Positions 17,620 to 27,192 of a stretch of DNA of 64,000 nucleotides are shown piece after piece. Within the stretch, counting starts at the first letter, position 1. Each line of letters starts with the position of its first letter. Location of the stretch: positions 1 through 64,000 of the forward strand of contig NZ_LOKW01000023.1 of assembly GCF_002211305.1 (NCBI RefSeq). Reading direction: 5' to 3'. The translations under genes were made by a program, and so were the position numbers. Source of the DNA: Rhizobium sp. R634 (lineage in GTDB: Bacteria; Pseudomonadota; Alphaproteobacteria; Rhizobiales; Rhizobiaceae). Under the pieces are notes generated by a model. The model was not told where the DNA came from, did no database searches, and saw only the letters and a list, made by a program, of their open reading frames with translations.

Positions 17620-17712
17620 TATTGCTATAACGCCGCAAATCAGTGAAAACGGGGTAAAGCGCAGTCGCTGACGCCATGCCTACAGCCGGATTTCCCCGCT
17701 TCAGGAGGACCA

Positions 17713-18867
17713 ATGGACATTCTCGCTCCGAAATCAGCGCCGGACGCCATCGCCCGCCGGGCCGAAACGCTCGATACCATTGCCGCGGTGCTGCCGATCG
17801 ACCGACGCGACAAGCTGGCGGAAATTCTCACCGACCAGGACGTCGAGACGCTGCGGCACCTGGTCAACGAAGGCATGGGCGACAATACGCTGCGGGCGCT
17901 CGCCTCCGACCTCGGCTACCTCGAGGCCTGGTGCCTGGCGGCGACCGGCAGCCCCCTCCCATGGCCGGCGCCCGAGGCGCTGCTGCTGAAATTCGTCGCC
18001 CATCACCTCTGGGATCCACGACGCCGCGAGACCGACCCGGAGCACAGCGTGACGGCCGAAGTCGAGCAGGCGTTGCGAGACGGCGGCTTTCTCCGTTCGA
18101 TCGGGCCGCACGCGCCGGACACGGTGCGCCGACGGCTGGCCAACTGGTCGACGCTGACCAAGTGGCGTGGTCTCGACGGCGCCTTCGCCTCCCCTGCCCT
18201 TCGATCGGCGCTCCATCTCGCCGTCCGCGCCGTACCGCGGCAACGCCGCCGCAAGAGCGCCAAGGCGGTGACATCAGAGGTGCTGGCCAAACTGCTGGCG
18301 ACCTGCAGGTCGGACAGCCTGCGCGATCTGCGCGACCGCGCCATGCTGATGGTCGCCTTTGCTTCCGGCGGCCGCCGGCGCAGCGAAGTCGCTGGCCTGC
18401 GGAAAGAACAGCTGACGGTCGAGGCGCCCGTTACCGGCGACGACGGCAGCCCCCTCCCCTCACTGTCGATCCATCTCGGCCGCACCAAAAATTCCGGCGC
18501 CGGCCAGGACGAGGTCGTCTATCTCACCGGCCGGCCGGTCGAGGCGTTGAGCGCCTGGCTGGCCGCCGCCAAGATCGACGGCGGCAGTGTGTTCCGGGGG
18601 ATCGATCGCTGGGGCCATGTTTCTCGGCGGGCGCTCGATCCGAAGGCTGTCAACGACATCGTCAAGCAGCGGGTCAGGATGGCTGGGCTGGAGGTGGGGG
18701 AGTTTTCCGCGCACGGGCTGCGGTCAGGGTATCTGACAGAGGCGGCCAACCGTGGCATTCCCCTCTCCGAAGCGATGGAGCAATCTCGCCATCGCTCGGT
18801 CCAGCAGGCATCGAGCTACTATAACAATGCGACGCGTAGAAGCGGGCGAGCCAGTCGGATGCTGTAG
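17713..18867 (+). CDS. Tyrosine recombinase / site-specific integrase (384 aa)
   Basis: The C-terminal catalytic domain carries the tyrosine-recombinase residues: the first Arg in ASGGRRRSEVAGLR, the AHGLRSGY box (HxxR), HRSVQQASSYY with the second His and the nucleophilic Tyr. The N-terminal core-binding domain spans about residues 30-170. GGAGG lies upstream of the ATG. Because it lies near the replicon and close to an inverted repeat, multimer resolution or integration of an element are both possible. Confidence 0.85.
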   Translation: MDILAPKSAPDAIARRAETLDTIAAVLPIDRRDKLAEILTDQDVETLRHLVNEGMGDNTLRALASDLGYLEAWCLAATGSPLPWPAPEALLLKFVAHHLWDPRRRETDPEHSVTAEVEQALRDGGFLRSIGPHAPDTVRRRLANWSTLTKWRGLDGAFASPALRSALHLAVRAVPRQRRRKSAKAVTSEVLAKLLATCRSDSLRDLRDRAMLMVAFASGGRRRSEVAGLRKEQLTVEAPVTGDDGSPLPSLSIHLGRTKNSGAGQDEVVYLTGRPVEALSAWLAAAKIDGGSVFRGIDRWGHVSRRALDPKAVNDIVKQRVRMAGLEVGEFSAHGLRSGYLTEAANRGIPLSEAMEQSRHRSVQQASSYYNNATRRSGRASRML

Positions 18868-18948
18868 CTGTGGCTCTCGGACATGCACCTGCCCTTCCGG
18901 CGAACACGGTAGGGCTATAGGGGCCATGCTTAGCGAACAACGGCTGGT

Positions 18949-19275
18949 TCAGATCTTTGAACCGTGTCGGGAGCGCTCCGCGATGCTAGACAGATCGACT
19001 TTCTTGCCCGCGACATCCGCGACGATCTTCAAAGTGCCTCCGAGGGATTCGACATAATCGCGGAGCGTCGACAGCTTCATGTCGGCGCGCTTCTCCAGTC
19101 TGGAAACATTGGTCTGCTTGAAACCTGTCGCAGCAGACACGTCTTCTTGTGTTCGTCCGGCAAGTGCCCGCAGTTCACGCAGATTATGAGCGGTCACGAG
19201 GTCCTCGGCGCGCTTTGCAATGGCGCGCTGTTCATCCTCAGGCAGCGTTTGTATCAGCTTGTCGAGATCATCCAT
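18949..19275 (-). CDS. XRE/HigA-type antitoxin (108 aa)
   Basis: The protein has a helix-turn-helix of the XRE class (RTQEDVSAATGFKQTNVSRLE) after an N-terminal helical part and ends with a short dimerisation tail. It starts 8 bases inside the 3' end of the upstream toxin gene, an order (toxin first) typical of higBA loci. It should neutralise the toxin and repress the operon. Confidence 0.8.
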   Translation of the reverse strand: MDDLDKLIQTLPEDEQRAIAKRAEDLVTAHNLRELRALAGRTQEDVSAATGFKQTNVSRLEKRADMKLSTLRDYVESLGGTLKIVADVAGKKVDLSSIAERSRHGSKI

Positions 19276-19633
19276 GCTTCTTCTCCAACTCGCTCAAATG
19301 CTCGTCGTACCGTTTGTCCGCCAGATCGATCAGCCGTTTGTAGAAGAGTTTCTGGCTCACACCGCTCTTCGCACCTCCGCAGAGGACGACCGCCTTTCGC
19401 TCCGGATCGAAGGCAAAGGCGAACCGCCATTGTACCTTCAAGACCTTGACGCGAAGCTCTTTCATGTTCGCGTGTCTGGAGCCTTCGAGGGTGTCGACCT
19501 CAGGTCGTCCCAATCGAAATCCTTTCTCGCGAAGCAGCACCAGATGCGCGAGCAATTCGACCCGGACATCGGCTGGGAGGTCTGCGATCTCGCCTTTGAA
19601 GCGATCATGAAGCTCGACCTTCCATTGCGTCAT
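19268..19633 (-). CDS. HigB/RelE-like toxin, phage Gp49-like family (121 aa)
   Basis: A small basic protein with LREKGFRLGRPEVDTLEGSR and the strand VQWRFAFAFDP, the pattern of Gp49-like HigB toxins of the RelE superfamily, which cleave mRNA at the ribosome. It is followed by an overlapping XRE antitoxin. Upstream (about 19640-19670) there are ATATCC/GGATAT half-sites and a GGATATATAATCC near-palindrome that could form the operator. Confidence 0.8.
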   Translation of the reverse strand: MTQWKVELHDRFKGEIADLPADVRVELLAHLVLLREKGFRLGRPEVDTLEGSRHANMKELRVKVLKVQWRFAFAFDPERKAVVLCGGAKSGVSQKLFYKRLIDLADKRYDEHLSELEKKHG

Positions 19634-19809
19634 TTCATATCCTGAACGATATAGATACTTTGGGATATATAATCCGTGTCTCTCCTCGACGCAATAGGGT
19701 TTGCTTCGTCGAAGAGACGCTCACAACATCATTTTTCTCACGCATTTCTTATCTGTACAAAACACATCAAATGGATCGCTGGAAAGCCGGATGGCAACGT
19801 CCTAAACCT

Positions 19810-20256
19810 ATGAAGCGGCTCATTGGCTATGTTCGCGTCTCTACTGACGACCAGGCCCATGACGCCCAGATGAACGAACTCCGCGCCGCCGGCTGCGATC
19901 GGATTTTCCAGGAACACGGTTCCGGGGCATCGCGTGCTCGGCCGGTGTTGACGCGGCTGCTTAGAGAGCTCAGCGCGGGAGACGTCCTCGTCGTTGTCCG
20001 TCTCGACCGGGTGGCCCGATCTGTCAGCCACCTCCTGCAGGTGATCGAGGACCTTGAGGAACGCGGAGCTCGTCTCCGGCGAGGTTTCGAAGCTTTCCCT
20101 CCCTTCCCTGCAGGCCGTGATCGCTTTTCTTCGGAGGTACCGATTCGGTATCGTTTGGGATTGGTTATGTCATTTTCCTCGGCACGAATAAGATGGACCG
20201 GGATCATCGATAGATGTTGGGCCGTTTTTCGCACGACTTCGGGAAGACTGCTTTGA
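19810..20256 (+). pseudogene. Serine recombinase (resolvase/invertase), truncated
   Basis: MKRLIGYVRVSTDDQAHDAQ and VVVRLDRVARSV are the catalytic N-terminal domain of serine resolvases, with the active Ser in YVRVSTDDQ. Similarity stops near position 20090 after LEERGARL, and the remaining codons to the stop at 20256 are unrelated. The long E-helix and DNA-binding domain are missing, so it should be inactive. It lies just upstream of repA, where a resolvase would act in multimer resolution. Confidence 0.8.
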
Positions 20257-20457
20257 ATCCAGAGAAAGATGTAATTGCCTGTCTTTCACCGGATGTGCGC
20301 GCGTATCATTGATTCCACAGGTGAGAACCGTCACTGTATTAACCACTTGTTAACCAAAAAACTCTTGCTCAGAGCACAGAATCGGCGCCTATTGCCATCG
20401 GCGGAAATCTTTTGATTTTTCGCTTCAAACCGCCACTGGCAAGAAATAGGTTACGAG
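20257..20457 (+). promoter_or_regulatory. repABC upstream region
   Basis: About 200 bases before repA include the AT-rich TTAACCACTTGTTAACC (20339-20355), a pair of TTAACC repeats that could be part of the repABC promoter or a RepA-binding operator. No ORF seen. Confidence 0.4.
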
Positions 20458-21672
20458 ATGGCGAATAACGCCGCAAAAACAGCACCCGAAATCGAGGGAC
20501 TGACCGCTTTGATGGAGCGGCATGCTGAGGCCTTGTCGGGGCAATTGCAAGCGCATCATGTCAAGGTCTTTCCGCCATCTGCGGAGAAAGGCATCCGCGG
20601 GTTTGCGCCGTCGGAGGCCGCCAAGCTCCTGGGCGTTAAAGAATCCTATCTTCGCCAGATTGCCTCCGACATGCCTGAGTTGAACGTCAGTACGGGGGCG
20701 GGCGGCCGGCGCATATTTTCGATAGAGGATATTCATCAGATCCGAAAGCATATGGATCAGGTGGGCCGTGGCAACCGACGCTACCTGCCCCATCGGCGCG
20801 ATGGCGAGCAGTTGCAAGTCATCTCTGTGATGAACTTTAAAGGCGGCTCCGGCAAGACCACCACGTCGGCGCATCTGGCCCAGTATCTCGCGATGCGTGG
20901 ATATCGCGTGCTCGCGATCGATCTGGACCCTCAGGCCAGCCTATCCGCCCTATTCGGCAACCAGCCGGAAATTCACGTCGGTCCTAACGAAACGCTTTAC
21001 GGCGCCATTCGCTATGATGAAGAGCAGCGCCCGATCGAGGAGGTGGTCCGGGGAACATACATACCCGATCTCCATCTCATTCCCGGCAATCTTGAGCTTA
21101 TGGAGTTCGAGCACGACACACCGCGCGCGCTGATGAGCCGCAAGGAAGGCGATACGCTTTTCTACGGGCGGATCAGCCAGGTCATCGAGGATATCGCGGA
21201 CAATTACGATGTCGTCGTCATCGACTGCCCTCCCCAGCTCGGCTACCTGACCCTTTCGGCCCTGACCGCAGCGACGTCGATCCTGGTGACTGTGCATCCG
21301 CAGATGCTCGACGTCATGTCGATGAACCAGTTTCTGGCGATGACGTCAAACCTGCTGCGGGAAATCGAAAATGCTGGCGCCAGGTTCAACTTCAACTGGA
21401 TGCGGTATCTTATCACCCGCTTCGAGCCGAGCGATGGCCCACAAAACCAGATGGTAGGTTATCTCCGGTCAATCTTCGGCGAGAACGTGCTCAATTTTCC
21501 AATGCTGAAGACGACGGCTGTCTCGGATGCCGGGCTTACAAACCAGACGCTCTTCGAAGTCGAGCGTGGCCAATTCACGCGTTCGACCTACGATCGCGCC
21601 TTGGATGCGATGAATGCCGTCAATGACGAGATTGAATCTTTGATCAAAAAAGCGTGGGGTAGAACCACATGA
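20458..21672 (+). CDS. repA: Plasmid partitioning protein RepA (ParA family, 404 aa)
   Basis: First gene of the replicon. An N-terminal helix-turn-helix segment (residues 47-95, EAAKLLGVKESYLRQIAS) precedes a ParA ATPase domain with deviant Walker A NFKGGSGKTTTS (about 126-137) and VVVIDCPP. RepA drives segregation with RepB and represses the operon. Length is normal for the family. Its stop overlaps the repB ATG (ATGA), so the two are translationally coupled. Confidence 0.97.
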   Translation: MANNAAKTAPEIEGLTALMERHAEALSGQLQAHHVKVFPPSAEKGIRGFAPSEAAKLLGVKESYLRQIASDMPELNVSTGAGGRRIFSIEDIHQIRKHMDQVGRGNRRYLPHRRDGEQLQVISVMNFKGGSGKTTTSAHLAQYLAMRGYRVLAIDLDPQASLSALFGNQPEIHVGPNETLYGAIRYDEEQRPIEEVVRGTYIPDLHLIPGNLELMEFEHDTPRALMSRKEGDTLFYGRISQVIEDIADNYDVVVIDCPPQLGYLTLSALTAATSILVTVHPQMLDVMSMNQFLAMTSNLLREIENAGARFNFNWMRYLITRFEPSDGPQNQMVGYLRSIFGENVLNFPMLKTTAVSDAGLTNQTLFEVERGQFTRSTYDRALDAMNAVNDEIESLIKKAWGRTT

Positions 21673-22694
21673 GCCGAAAGGACATTTTGGGCGTTTCCGC
21701 TACCGTACCGGCTGCGCCCTCGCCGCGCGATCCGCAAGTGGCAAAGAGCCGAACCATGCCGCTTCTCGGTGTGGCTCGCAAGGACCGTGACCCGGCGACC
21801 AAGCTGACCGCTAATATCGGCAACGCTTTGCGCGAGCAGAACGATCGCGTGGAACGAGCCGAGGAAATCGAACGGCGTCTTGCCGAGGGACAGACTGTGA
21901 TCGATCTCGATCCGAAGGTTATTGACCCTTCGTTTATGCAGGACCGGATGCCAGGCGACATTGATGGGCTGCTGGCGTCTATCAAGGAACAGGGCCAGCA
22001 GGTGCCGATCCTCGTGCGCCCTCACCCGCAAAAGTCCGGCCGCTATGAAGTTGCCTTCGGCCATCGACGCTTGCGCGCGCTGACGGAACTCGGTCTGGCG
22101 GTCAAGGCGGTCGTCCGCGATCTGACGGACGAGCAGCTGGTGGTTGCCCAAGGCCAGGAAAATAACGAACGGCAGGATCTTTCCTTTATCGAGAAGGCGC
22201 GCTTTGCCGCCCGCCTGAAGGAACGCTTCCCCCGGGACGTAATCATCTCATCGATGTCCGTCGACAAGGGCGATCTCTCCAAGATGTTGTCCATCATTGA
22301 GGCGCTTCCCACAGACTTGATCGATGCCATCGGCCCTGCCCCCGGTATCGGCCTCAGAAGCTGGCAGGAAATGGCCGAGCTGATCGAAAAAGCATCTCCG
22401 GCCGCCAACACCCTCGAACGTGTACGGTCCAGCGAATTTCAGGTGCTTCAGTCCGCCGACCGTTTCAAGGCGCTAATTGCGCACCTGAGGCCGCGCCGGT
22501 TGAAACGTGGACTTCCCGATGTCATGGCGAGCCCCGCTGGCGAGCGCCTAGCGCAGGTGAAGCAGAGCAAGGCGAAAGTGGAAATCATGATCGATCGGAA
22601 GGCGACGCCGGACTTTGCGGCCTTCGTGCTCGAGCAATTGCCGGCGCTTTATGAAGCGCACCGTGCGAAACAGAAACAGAAGAAGGAAGCGTAA
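21669..22694 (+). CDS. repB: Plasmid partitioning protein RepB (ParB family, 341 aa)
   Basis: The N-terminal half has the ParB nuclease-fold motifs (PILVRPHPQKSGRYEVAFGHRR and GQENNERQDLSFIEKA), then a helix-turn-helix region. It binds parS, found here downstream of repC at 24125-24144, and works with RepA. Normal length. The ATG overlaps the repA stop. Confidence 0.97.
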   Translation: MSRKDILGVSATVPAAPSPRDPQVAKSRTMPLLGVARKDRDPATKLTANIGNALREQNDRVERAEEIERRLAEGQTVIDLDPKVIDPSFMQDRMPGDIDGLLASIKEQGQQVPILVRPHPQKSGRYEVAFGHRRLRALTELGLAVKAVVRDLTDEQLVVAQGQENNERQDLSFIEKARFAARLKERFPRDVIISSMSVDKGDLSKMLSIIEALPTDLIDAIGPAPGIGLRSWQEMAELIEKASPAANTLERVRSSEFQVLQSADRFKALIAHLRPRRLKRGLPDVMASPAGERLAQVKQSKAKVEIMIDRKATPDFAAFVLEQLPALYEAHRAKQKQKKEA

Positions 22695-22700
22695 GCCGCA

Positions 22701-22755
22701 AAAGAAAAGAGCCCCCTCAACGTTGCCGTCGCGGAAGCCCTTCTGTCTCTTTAGC
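22701..22755 (-). ncRNA. Candidate antisense ctRNA (incompatibility RNA) between repB and repC
   Basis: In the 154-base repB-repC gap the minus strand has a -35 TTGACG (22785-22790) and, 17 bases on, a -10-like GATTCT (22762-22767). Transcription from about 22755 would end near 22700 at a G-rich stem with G-U pairs followed by TTTTCTTTT. Size and position match the ctRNAs that repress repC in repABC replicons. Boundaries are estimated. Confidence 0.6.
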
Positions 22756-22848
22756 ACGAACAGAATCGCATTTCCTCGAATCCTCGTCAAGAGTCTTGGC
22801 ACCGATTTGGTGAGCAAATTTCTTTTGCCTGCGGAAAGGTAAGAGACG

Positions 22849-24063
22849 ATGCAAACGGGAAATGTGACGACGCCCTTTGGGCGGCGGCCGGTTTCGCTCG
22901 CCCTGGTCAGACGACAGCAAGCAGTTGCCGAGATCAAGGCGGGGAAGTCGGCGCAGAAGTGGAAAGTCTTTCGGGATGTTTCTGCAGCAATGGCCGCACT
23001 TGGCATTCAGTCGAACAGCCTGGCGGTGCTTGACGCTCTGTTGAGCTTCCATCCGGAAAATGAATTGCGCCAGGACGCGCCGCTTATCGTTTTCCCGTCG
23101 AACGCACAGTTGTCGTTGCGTGCCCATGGCATGGCGGGATCCACCCTCCGACGGCATCTTGCGGCGCTTGTTGAGGCCGGCCTGATCGGTCGAAAAGATA
23201 GCGCCAACGGCAAGCGTTATGTTCGCAGGGACCAGACCGGCGATATCGAGAACGCCTTCGGCTTCGATCTTTCGCCATTGCTGTCTCGCGCTGATGAGCT
23301 TGCGACACTGGCGCAGCAGATCGCGGCGGAGCGCGCCGCCTTCAAAAGGATGAAAGAGAATCTGACGATCTGCCGGCGCGACGTGCGCAAGCTGATTACG
23401 GCCGCCATGGAAGAGGGCGCGGCTGGCGACTGGCAGGCTATCGAGGGCATTTATGTAGGGCTGATTGCCCGGCTGCCACGCACACCGTCGCCCACCGATG
23501 TGAGCGTAGTTCTCGACGAAATGCAGATGCTGAAAGACGAAGTGCTCAACCGGCTGGAAAATCAAGAAAAAGCAGAAAATCCCGGCGGCAATGGCGCCCA
23601 CAATGAGCGGCACATACAGAGTTCAAAACCCGAATCCCTTAATGAACTTGAACCTCGCTCTAGAAACGAGCAGGGGGCGAAATCGAGCAAAGCGAATGGA
23701 ATTCAGCGAGAGCCGTTGAAGGCATTTCCACTCGGCCTCGTGTTGAAGGCCTGCCCGGAAATTGTCGACTATGGGGCTGGCGGCGCGATCGGGTCCTGGC
23801 GCGAGTTGATGTCCGCTGCGGTCGTCGTCCGGTCGATGCTGGGAATAAGCCCGTCGGCCTACCAGGAGGCCTGCGATATTATGGGGCCGGAAAATGCGGC
23901 GGTCGCTGTTGCCGGCATCCTGGAGCGCGTCAACATGATTAACTCGCCCGGTGGGTACCTTCGTGATTTGACGCGGCGAACCGAGCGTGGGGAGTTCTCA
24001 CTGGGGCCCATGATCATGGCTTTGCTGAAAGCAAATGGTGCGGCGCAAGCGAAAGCGGGGTAG
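22849..24063 (+). CDS. repC: Replication initiator RepC (404 aa)
   Basis: Begins MQTGNVTTPFGRRPVSLA, the typical start of rhizobial RepC, and shows the winged-helix part NAQLSLRAHGMAGSTLRRHL in the first half. RepC is the essential initiator; in repABC plasmids the origin lies within repC, and the AT-rich tract near 23560-23640 is the probable place (inference). The normal length and lack of frameshifts indicate that the replicon is functional. Confidence 0.97.
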   Translation: MQTGNVTTPFGRRPVSLALVRRQQAVAEIKAGKSAQKWKVFRDVSAAMAALGIQSNSLAVLDALLSFHPENELRQDAPLIVFPSNAQLSLRAHGMAGSTLRRHLAALVEAGLIGRKDSANGKRYVRRDQTGDIENAFGFDLSPLLSRADELATLAQQIAAERAAFKRMKENLTICRRDVRKLITAAMEEGAAGDWQAIEGIYVGLIARLPRTPSPTDVSVVLDEMQMLKDEVLNRLENQEKAENPGGNGAHNERHIQSSKPESLNELEPRSRNEQGAKSSKANGIQREPLKAFPLGLVLKACPEIVDYGAGGAIGSWRELMSAAVVVRSMLGISPSAYQEACDIMGPENAAVAVAGILERVNMINSPGGYLRDLTRRTERGEFSLGPMIMALLKANGAAQAKAG

Positions 24064-24124
24064 GGCGGCCGCGCCATTTTCGAGGTGAATTGCGTCGCCG
24101 CTTGCCTTTCAGAGCCCCGAAAGC

Positions 24125-24144
24125 GAGTTGGTCGCGACCAACTC
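24125..24144. promoter_or_regulatory. parS-like centromere site
   Basis: A perfect 20-base palindrome whose core GTTGGTCGCGACCAAC fits the repABC parS consensus GTTNNNNGCNNNNAAC (24127-24142). It lies 62 bases downstream of repC, a usual location. RepB should bind here. Confidence 0.85.
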
Positions 24145-24301
24145 TGCTAAACCTTTGTAGTCGTTGATTTTTCGGGCATGGGTGTTTTGGAGTAAAATCA
24201 CCGGCCGCAATAATGACGTTCCACCAAGACCGATCGGCTGACCTCTGTAATTCAGCGGCGCCAGCCGTGGGATCGACGACGAGTAGGGTGGCTAAGGTAC
24301 T

Positions 24302-25237
24302 TCAGCGTGTGAATAGCCGCTCGATCTCCCCACGCTGTTCGGCGTGTTTGACCGGGTTGTCGTTCTTTAGTTTTTGCGGGTTGAGGATCTTCCAGCGGAT
24401 CGGCGGCAAGGCGAGGGCATGTGGCAAGCCGATAGGCTCGAAGTCGGGTTCGCCATCGTGAAGAGACAGCAGAAACGTGCGGCCCCGGCCGCGCCCACCG
24501 CGGTCTTGTCATCGAGGCCTGCCTGGATGTCCTTCAGGAACCGCTCCCGGATATCCAGCAAGTCATCCAGTGAGACCTTTCGATCGTCATCCCATCGAAT
24601 TCTTGATTGAAGACATGTGTGACGTCGGCCCTATTGGGCTGCAGCAACTCATGGGGCGAGCGCCCGGAGCTCGCCACGTAGACAAGGAAAGTACGAAACA
24701 GCGGGTCAGTCAGTCCCTCGTTTTCATAAAGCAACTTGATGTCGAAGAGATCGCGCGGATGTTGGCGATCAATTGCTGCATGCATCTTGCCGCCGAAGAG
24801 GACTTCGAAGGCGACAACCTCCATTTCTACAAACCAAACTGGTCTTCGACCAGCTCGCTGACCCTGCGTCGTTCGACGGGGCGGACCGTGCCGCGGGCGA
24901 CCGGAGAGGTCTCGACCTTGACTGCGGTTTGGCCCCGCCTCACTTCGACGCGCGTATCGCCGCCGCCACCGCCGGCTATTCGCTTTGCTCGGACTCCCTT
25001 GATCCTTTCAACCTTGGCGGCGACCCGGTCGAGGATCTCGTTGATTTCGGCCAAGCTCTCGTCCCTCGGTTTGAGCGGAAGGTAGGTCAGGTCGATATCG
25101 ACTGACACGCGGGGGAGGTCTCTGTAGAAAAGATTGATAGCGGTTCCACCCTTCAACGCGAAAGCCGGCTCGTTGGCAATCATCGGCAAGACCTGGACGA
25201 GGAGATCTAGCTGGGAAAGATACTGGTCACGGGCCAT
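24302..25237 (-). pseudogene. AbiEii/AbiGii-type nucleotidyltransferase toxin, frameshifted
   Basis: The start MARDQYLSQLDLL and FALKGGTAINLF with VSVDIDLTYL show the AbiEii nucleotidyltransferase domain. The frame is lost at about 24830: DQFGL-stop replaces the expected DQFGF-VEMEVV, explained by loss of one T. The remaining AbiEii homology (DRQHPRDLFDIKLLYENEG, then DDLLDIRERFLKDIQAG, then a tail ending EIERLFTR) continues in three further frames to 24302. At least three frameshifts are therefore needed to restore it. The antitoxin next to it is intact. Confidence 0.85.
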
Positions 25238-26081
25238 CGGCGCTCTCTGGCTTTCCTGGAAGGTACTCTTCTGGGATGGTGATGCGGTATATGGGATGCA
25301 GCTTGCCGCCCTTGATGAATGAGCGGTCGCCTCTCCCAAGATCGATATTCGACCGGTCAATATATTTGAGCCAGGCGTGATCATGGCGGTCGGCAAACAC
25401 GAAGAAGAGCCGTTTCACCTGGACTTTCGTGCAGTCTGCGAGAAGTTCGGTTATGCGGCGCGGACGAAGGGTTGTCAGACCCTCGAAGATCGCATCGATG
25501 TTATCAAAGCTCTCGTTTTCGGGCAGTTCGTCCAGCGCCTCGATAATGGCCCGCTCCGGCGTTGATGCGCGTATCGTCCAGCTCTGCAGAAACAGGATGT
25601 GATTGCCGTCCGGTTCCGCCGCCAGTAGTTCAATGCCGATACCCGCTGTCTTGAAGAGGCGCGTGCTGCGAAGGAGAGGGAGGCCATTGGTAGGCAGGTT
25701 CGCGAGCCAGCGCGGCGCATCGCCATAGATGAAGATCTTCTCGGCAGCCTCTAGTGTCAGGTAGGGCACATGACCGCGAAGGGCCAGCGCCGTGCGGCCG
25801 CCAACATGGAACGGATAATTCATGATCGTCTGTGCAGACATGACGGCAATGCGCCAGTCGATGTGTTCTTTCGGTGAGCCGTCCCGTCCTGAGGGGCGCC
25901 GGTAGACGCCATGAATGACAGGCTGCAGCCAACCGCGGCGGAGATAATCATGCGTCGAGCTCCGGCGGATTTGCATTTTCCGCATCCATGCCGAATCCAC
26001 GAGGAAGCCTGCAGGAACCTCATCCAGCATTGACTTTAATTTAGCGCGTTTTCGATCGCCCATGACGGACAAAAATGACAT
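25227..26081 (-). CDS. AbiEi-type antitoxin / transcriptional repressor (284 aa)
   Basis: Type IV toxin-antitoxin antitoxin: the N-terminal winged-helix domain (residues 30-80, with RRGWLQPVIHGVYRRP) is followed by the AbiEi_3-like region with MSAQTIMNYPFHVGGRTALALRGHVPYL. It overlaps the start of the broken toxin gene by 11 bases, the normal AbiE order. With the toxin dead, it may survive as a repressor or to protect against a related invader. Confidence 0.8.
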   Translation of the reverse strand: MSFLSVMGDRKRAKLKSMLDEVPAGFLVDSAWMRKMQIRRSSTHDYLRRGWLQPVIHGVYRRPSGRDGSPKEHIDWRIAVMSAQTIMNYPFHVGGRTALALRGHVPYLTLEAAEKIFIYGDAPRWLANLPTNGLPLLRSTRLFKTAGIGIELLAAEPDGNHILFLQSWTIRASTPERAIIEALDELPENESFDNIDAIFEGLTTLRPRRITELLADCTKVQVKRLFFVFADRHDHAWLKYIDRSNIDLGRGDRSFIKGGKLHPIYRITIPEEYLPGKPESADGP

Positions 26082-26659
26082 TATTTAAAGTCGCTAGCAA
26101 GGATACTTTGATAAATGGCGAAAATGTCCGTTTGAAACGGACTTTTGTGATCGATTATACGGCGATGAATTGGCCGTTTGCTCACGCGCGAAAAATTAAC
26201 GCCTTTTCGTACTAACGAAGCTGAACGCCCGAATCGGCGGCCATGCGGGATATCAGGGAGGATCTCAATGGATGCCCAATTGTGAATTTCGTGTCGCTAT
26301 GGATTGTGGGCCGCCAATGCGATAGTCGCTATCTGCAGAACCTGCTGCGATGCTGAGTGCATCGCCGAACTTCAACGCAGACATCCAAGGCCATCAAAGT
26401 GAAAAGAGTCCAGCGCAGCTTTGCCGTCGAATACAGATCTGGTCGGCGAAAAGCAAATTCCAATCCGAATTCAATCTGGGGAAACATGGATCTTAAGTCC
26501 GTTGCGCAGGAACTGCGCGACGAGGCAATGCCATTACTACCGGGCGCACCTCAGACCGGCGGCAGCGAAAAGGCTTTGACCGGCGAAGACCAGGCCTCGG
26601 GGCTGTTGACACTACCTATAGAGCAGGAGACAAATGGGTCGGCTTTACAGGAGACCAGA
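26082..26659. other. Intergenic region upstream of the SyrB-like gene
   Basis: From 26357 to 26659 the frame of the SyrB-like gene is open, with an internal ATG at 26486, so an N-terminal extension of up to 101 residues cannot be excluded. Otherwise no gene, only AT-rich sequence near 26085-26215 that probably holds the abiEi promoter. Confidence 0.4.
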
Positions 26660-27061
26660 ATGGCCGACGAAAACAATACGATGAGTGATGCTGACACGCC
26701 GGCCGCAGCGGCGCCCGATGTCCTCAAGAAGGAGCGCAAACCTCGCGCCAGGAAGGCGGCGCCTGAGACCGCCTCGGCAGCAGTTTCCGCGCAACCGGCA
26801 GCGGCTTCGAATGCCGCAGCTGGAAGGCGAAAGAGAGGACCCAAGGCACAGGCTGACGAAGGTGCGACGAGCGCCAAACGTGCGCGTGTCAAACGTGCTC
26901 CGAAGGTTGTACAGGCGGTGACTGCACCGTCGGTGGCGGCCGTAGATGAGTTTGCCGATCTTCTGCAGCTGGAAGAGGAAAACCAAAGACTGCGAAAGCT
27001 TCTGGCCGAGAAACTCCGAGCTGAAAATGCCGATCTGCGAAAGCGGCTCAACCTCGGTTGA
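26660..27061 (+). CDS. SyrB-like regulator (133 aa)
   Basis: The product matches the rhizobial SyrB family: Ala/Lys/Pro-rich N-terminus (MADENNTMSD, KKERKPRARKAAPE, GRRKRGPKA) and a C-terminal coiled coil (DLLQLEEENQRLRKLLAEKL). The start at 26660 is preferred because AGGAG lies 9 bases upstream and homologs begin MADE. SyrB proteins act as regulators linked to symbiosis genes in Sinorhizobium; the role here is not proven. The AT-hook-like basic part suggests nucleic-acid binding. Confidence 0.8.
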   Translation: MADENNTMSDADTPAAAAPDVLKKERKPRARKAAPETASAAVSAQPAAASNAAAGRRKRGPKAQADEGATSAKRARVKRAPKVVQAVTAPSVAAVDEFADLLQLEEENQRLRKLLAEKLRAENADLRKRLNLG

Positions 27062-27192
27062 TAGCTCGCGGCTGGTCAAGCGCTGGCCGCATTCTCATGC
27101 TTATCGAGACGAGCATATTGGCGGCGGTTAGTCCTGCCGCCAACGTTTTTGCCCGCTGCCTGCATGCGGGGAAAAATACGAGGTCGACTAAA

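Noticed and set aside
17676..18824. Long arginine/proline-rich open frame overlapping the recombinase
   Set aside because: It is an out-of-frame shadow of the recombinase gene in GC-rich DNA and has no family signature.
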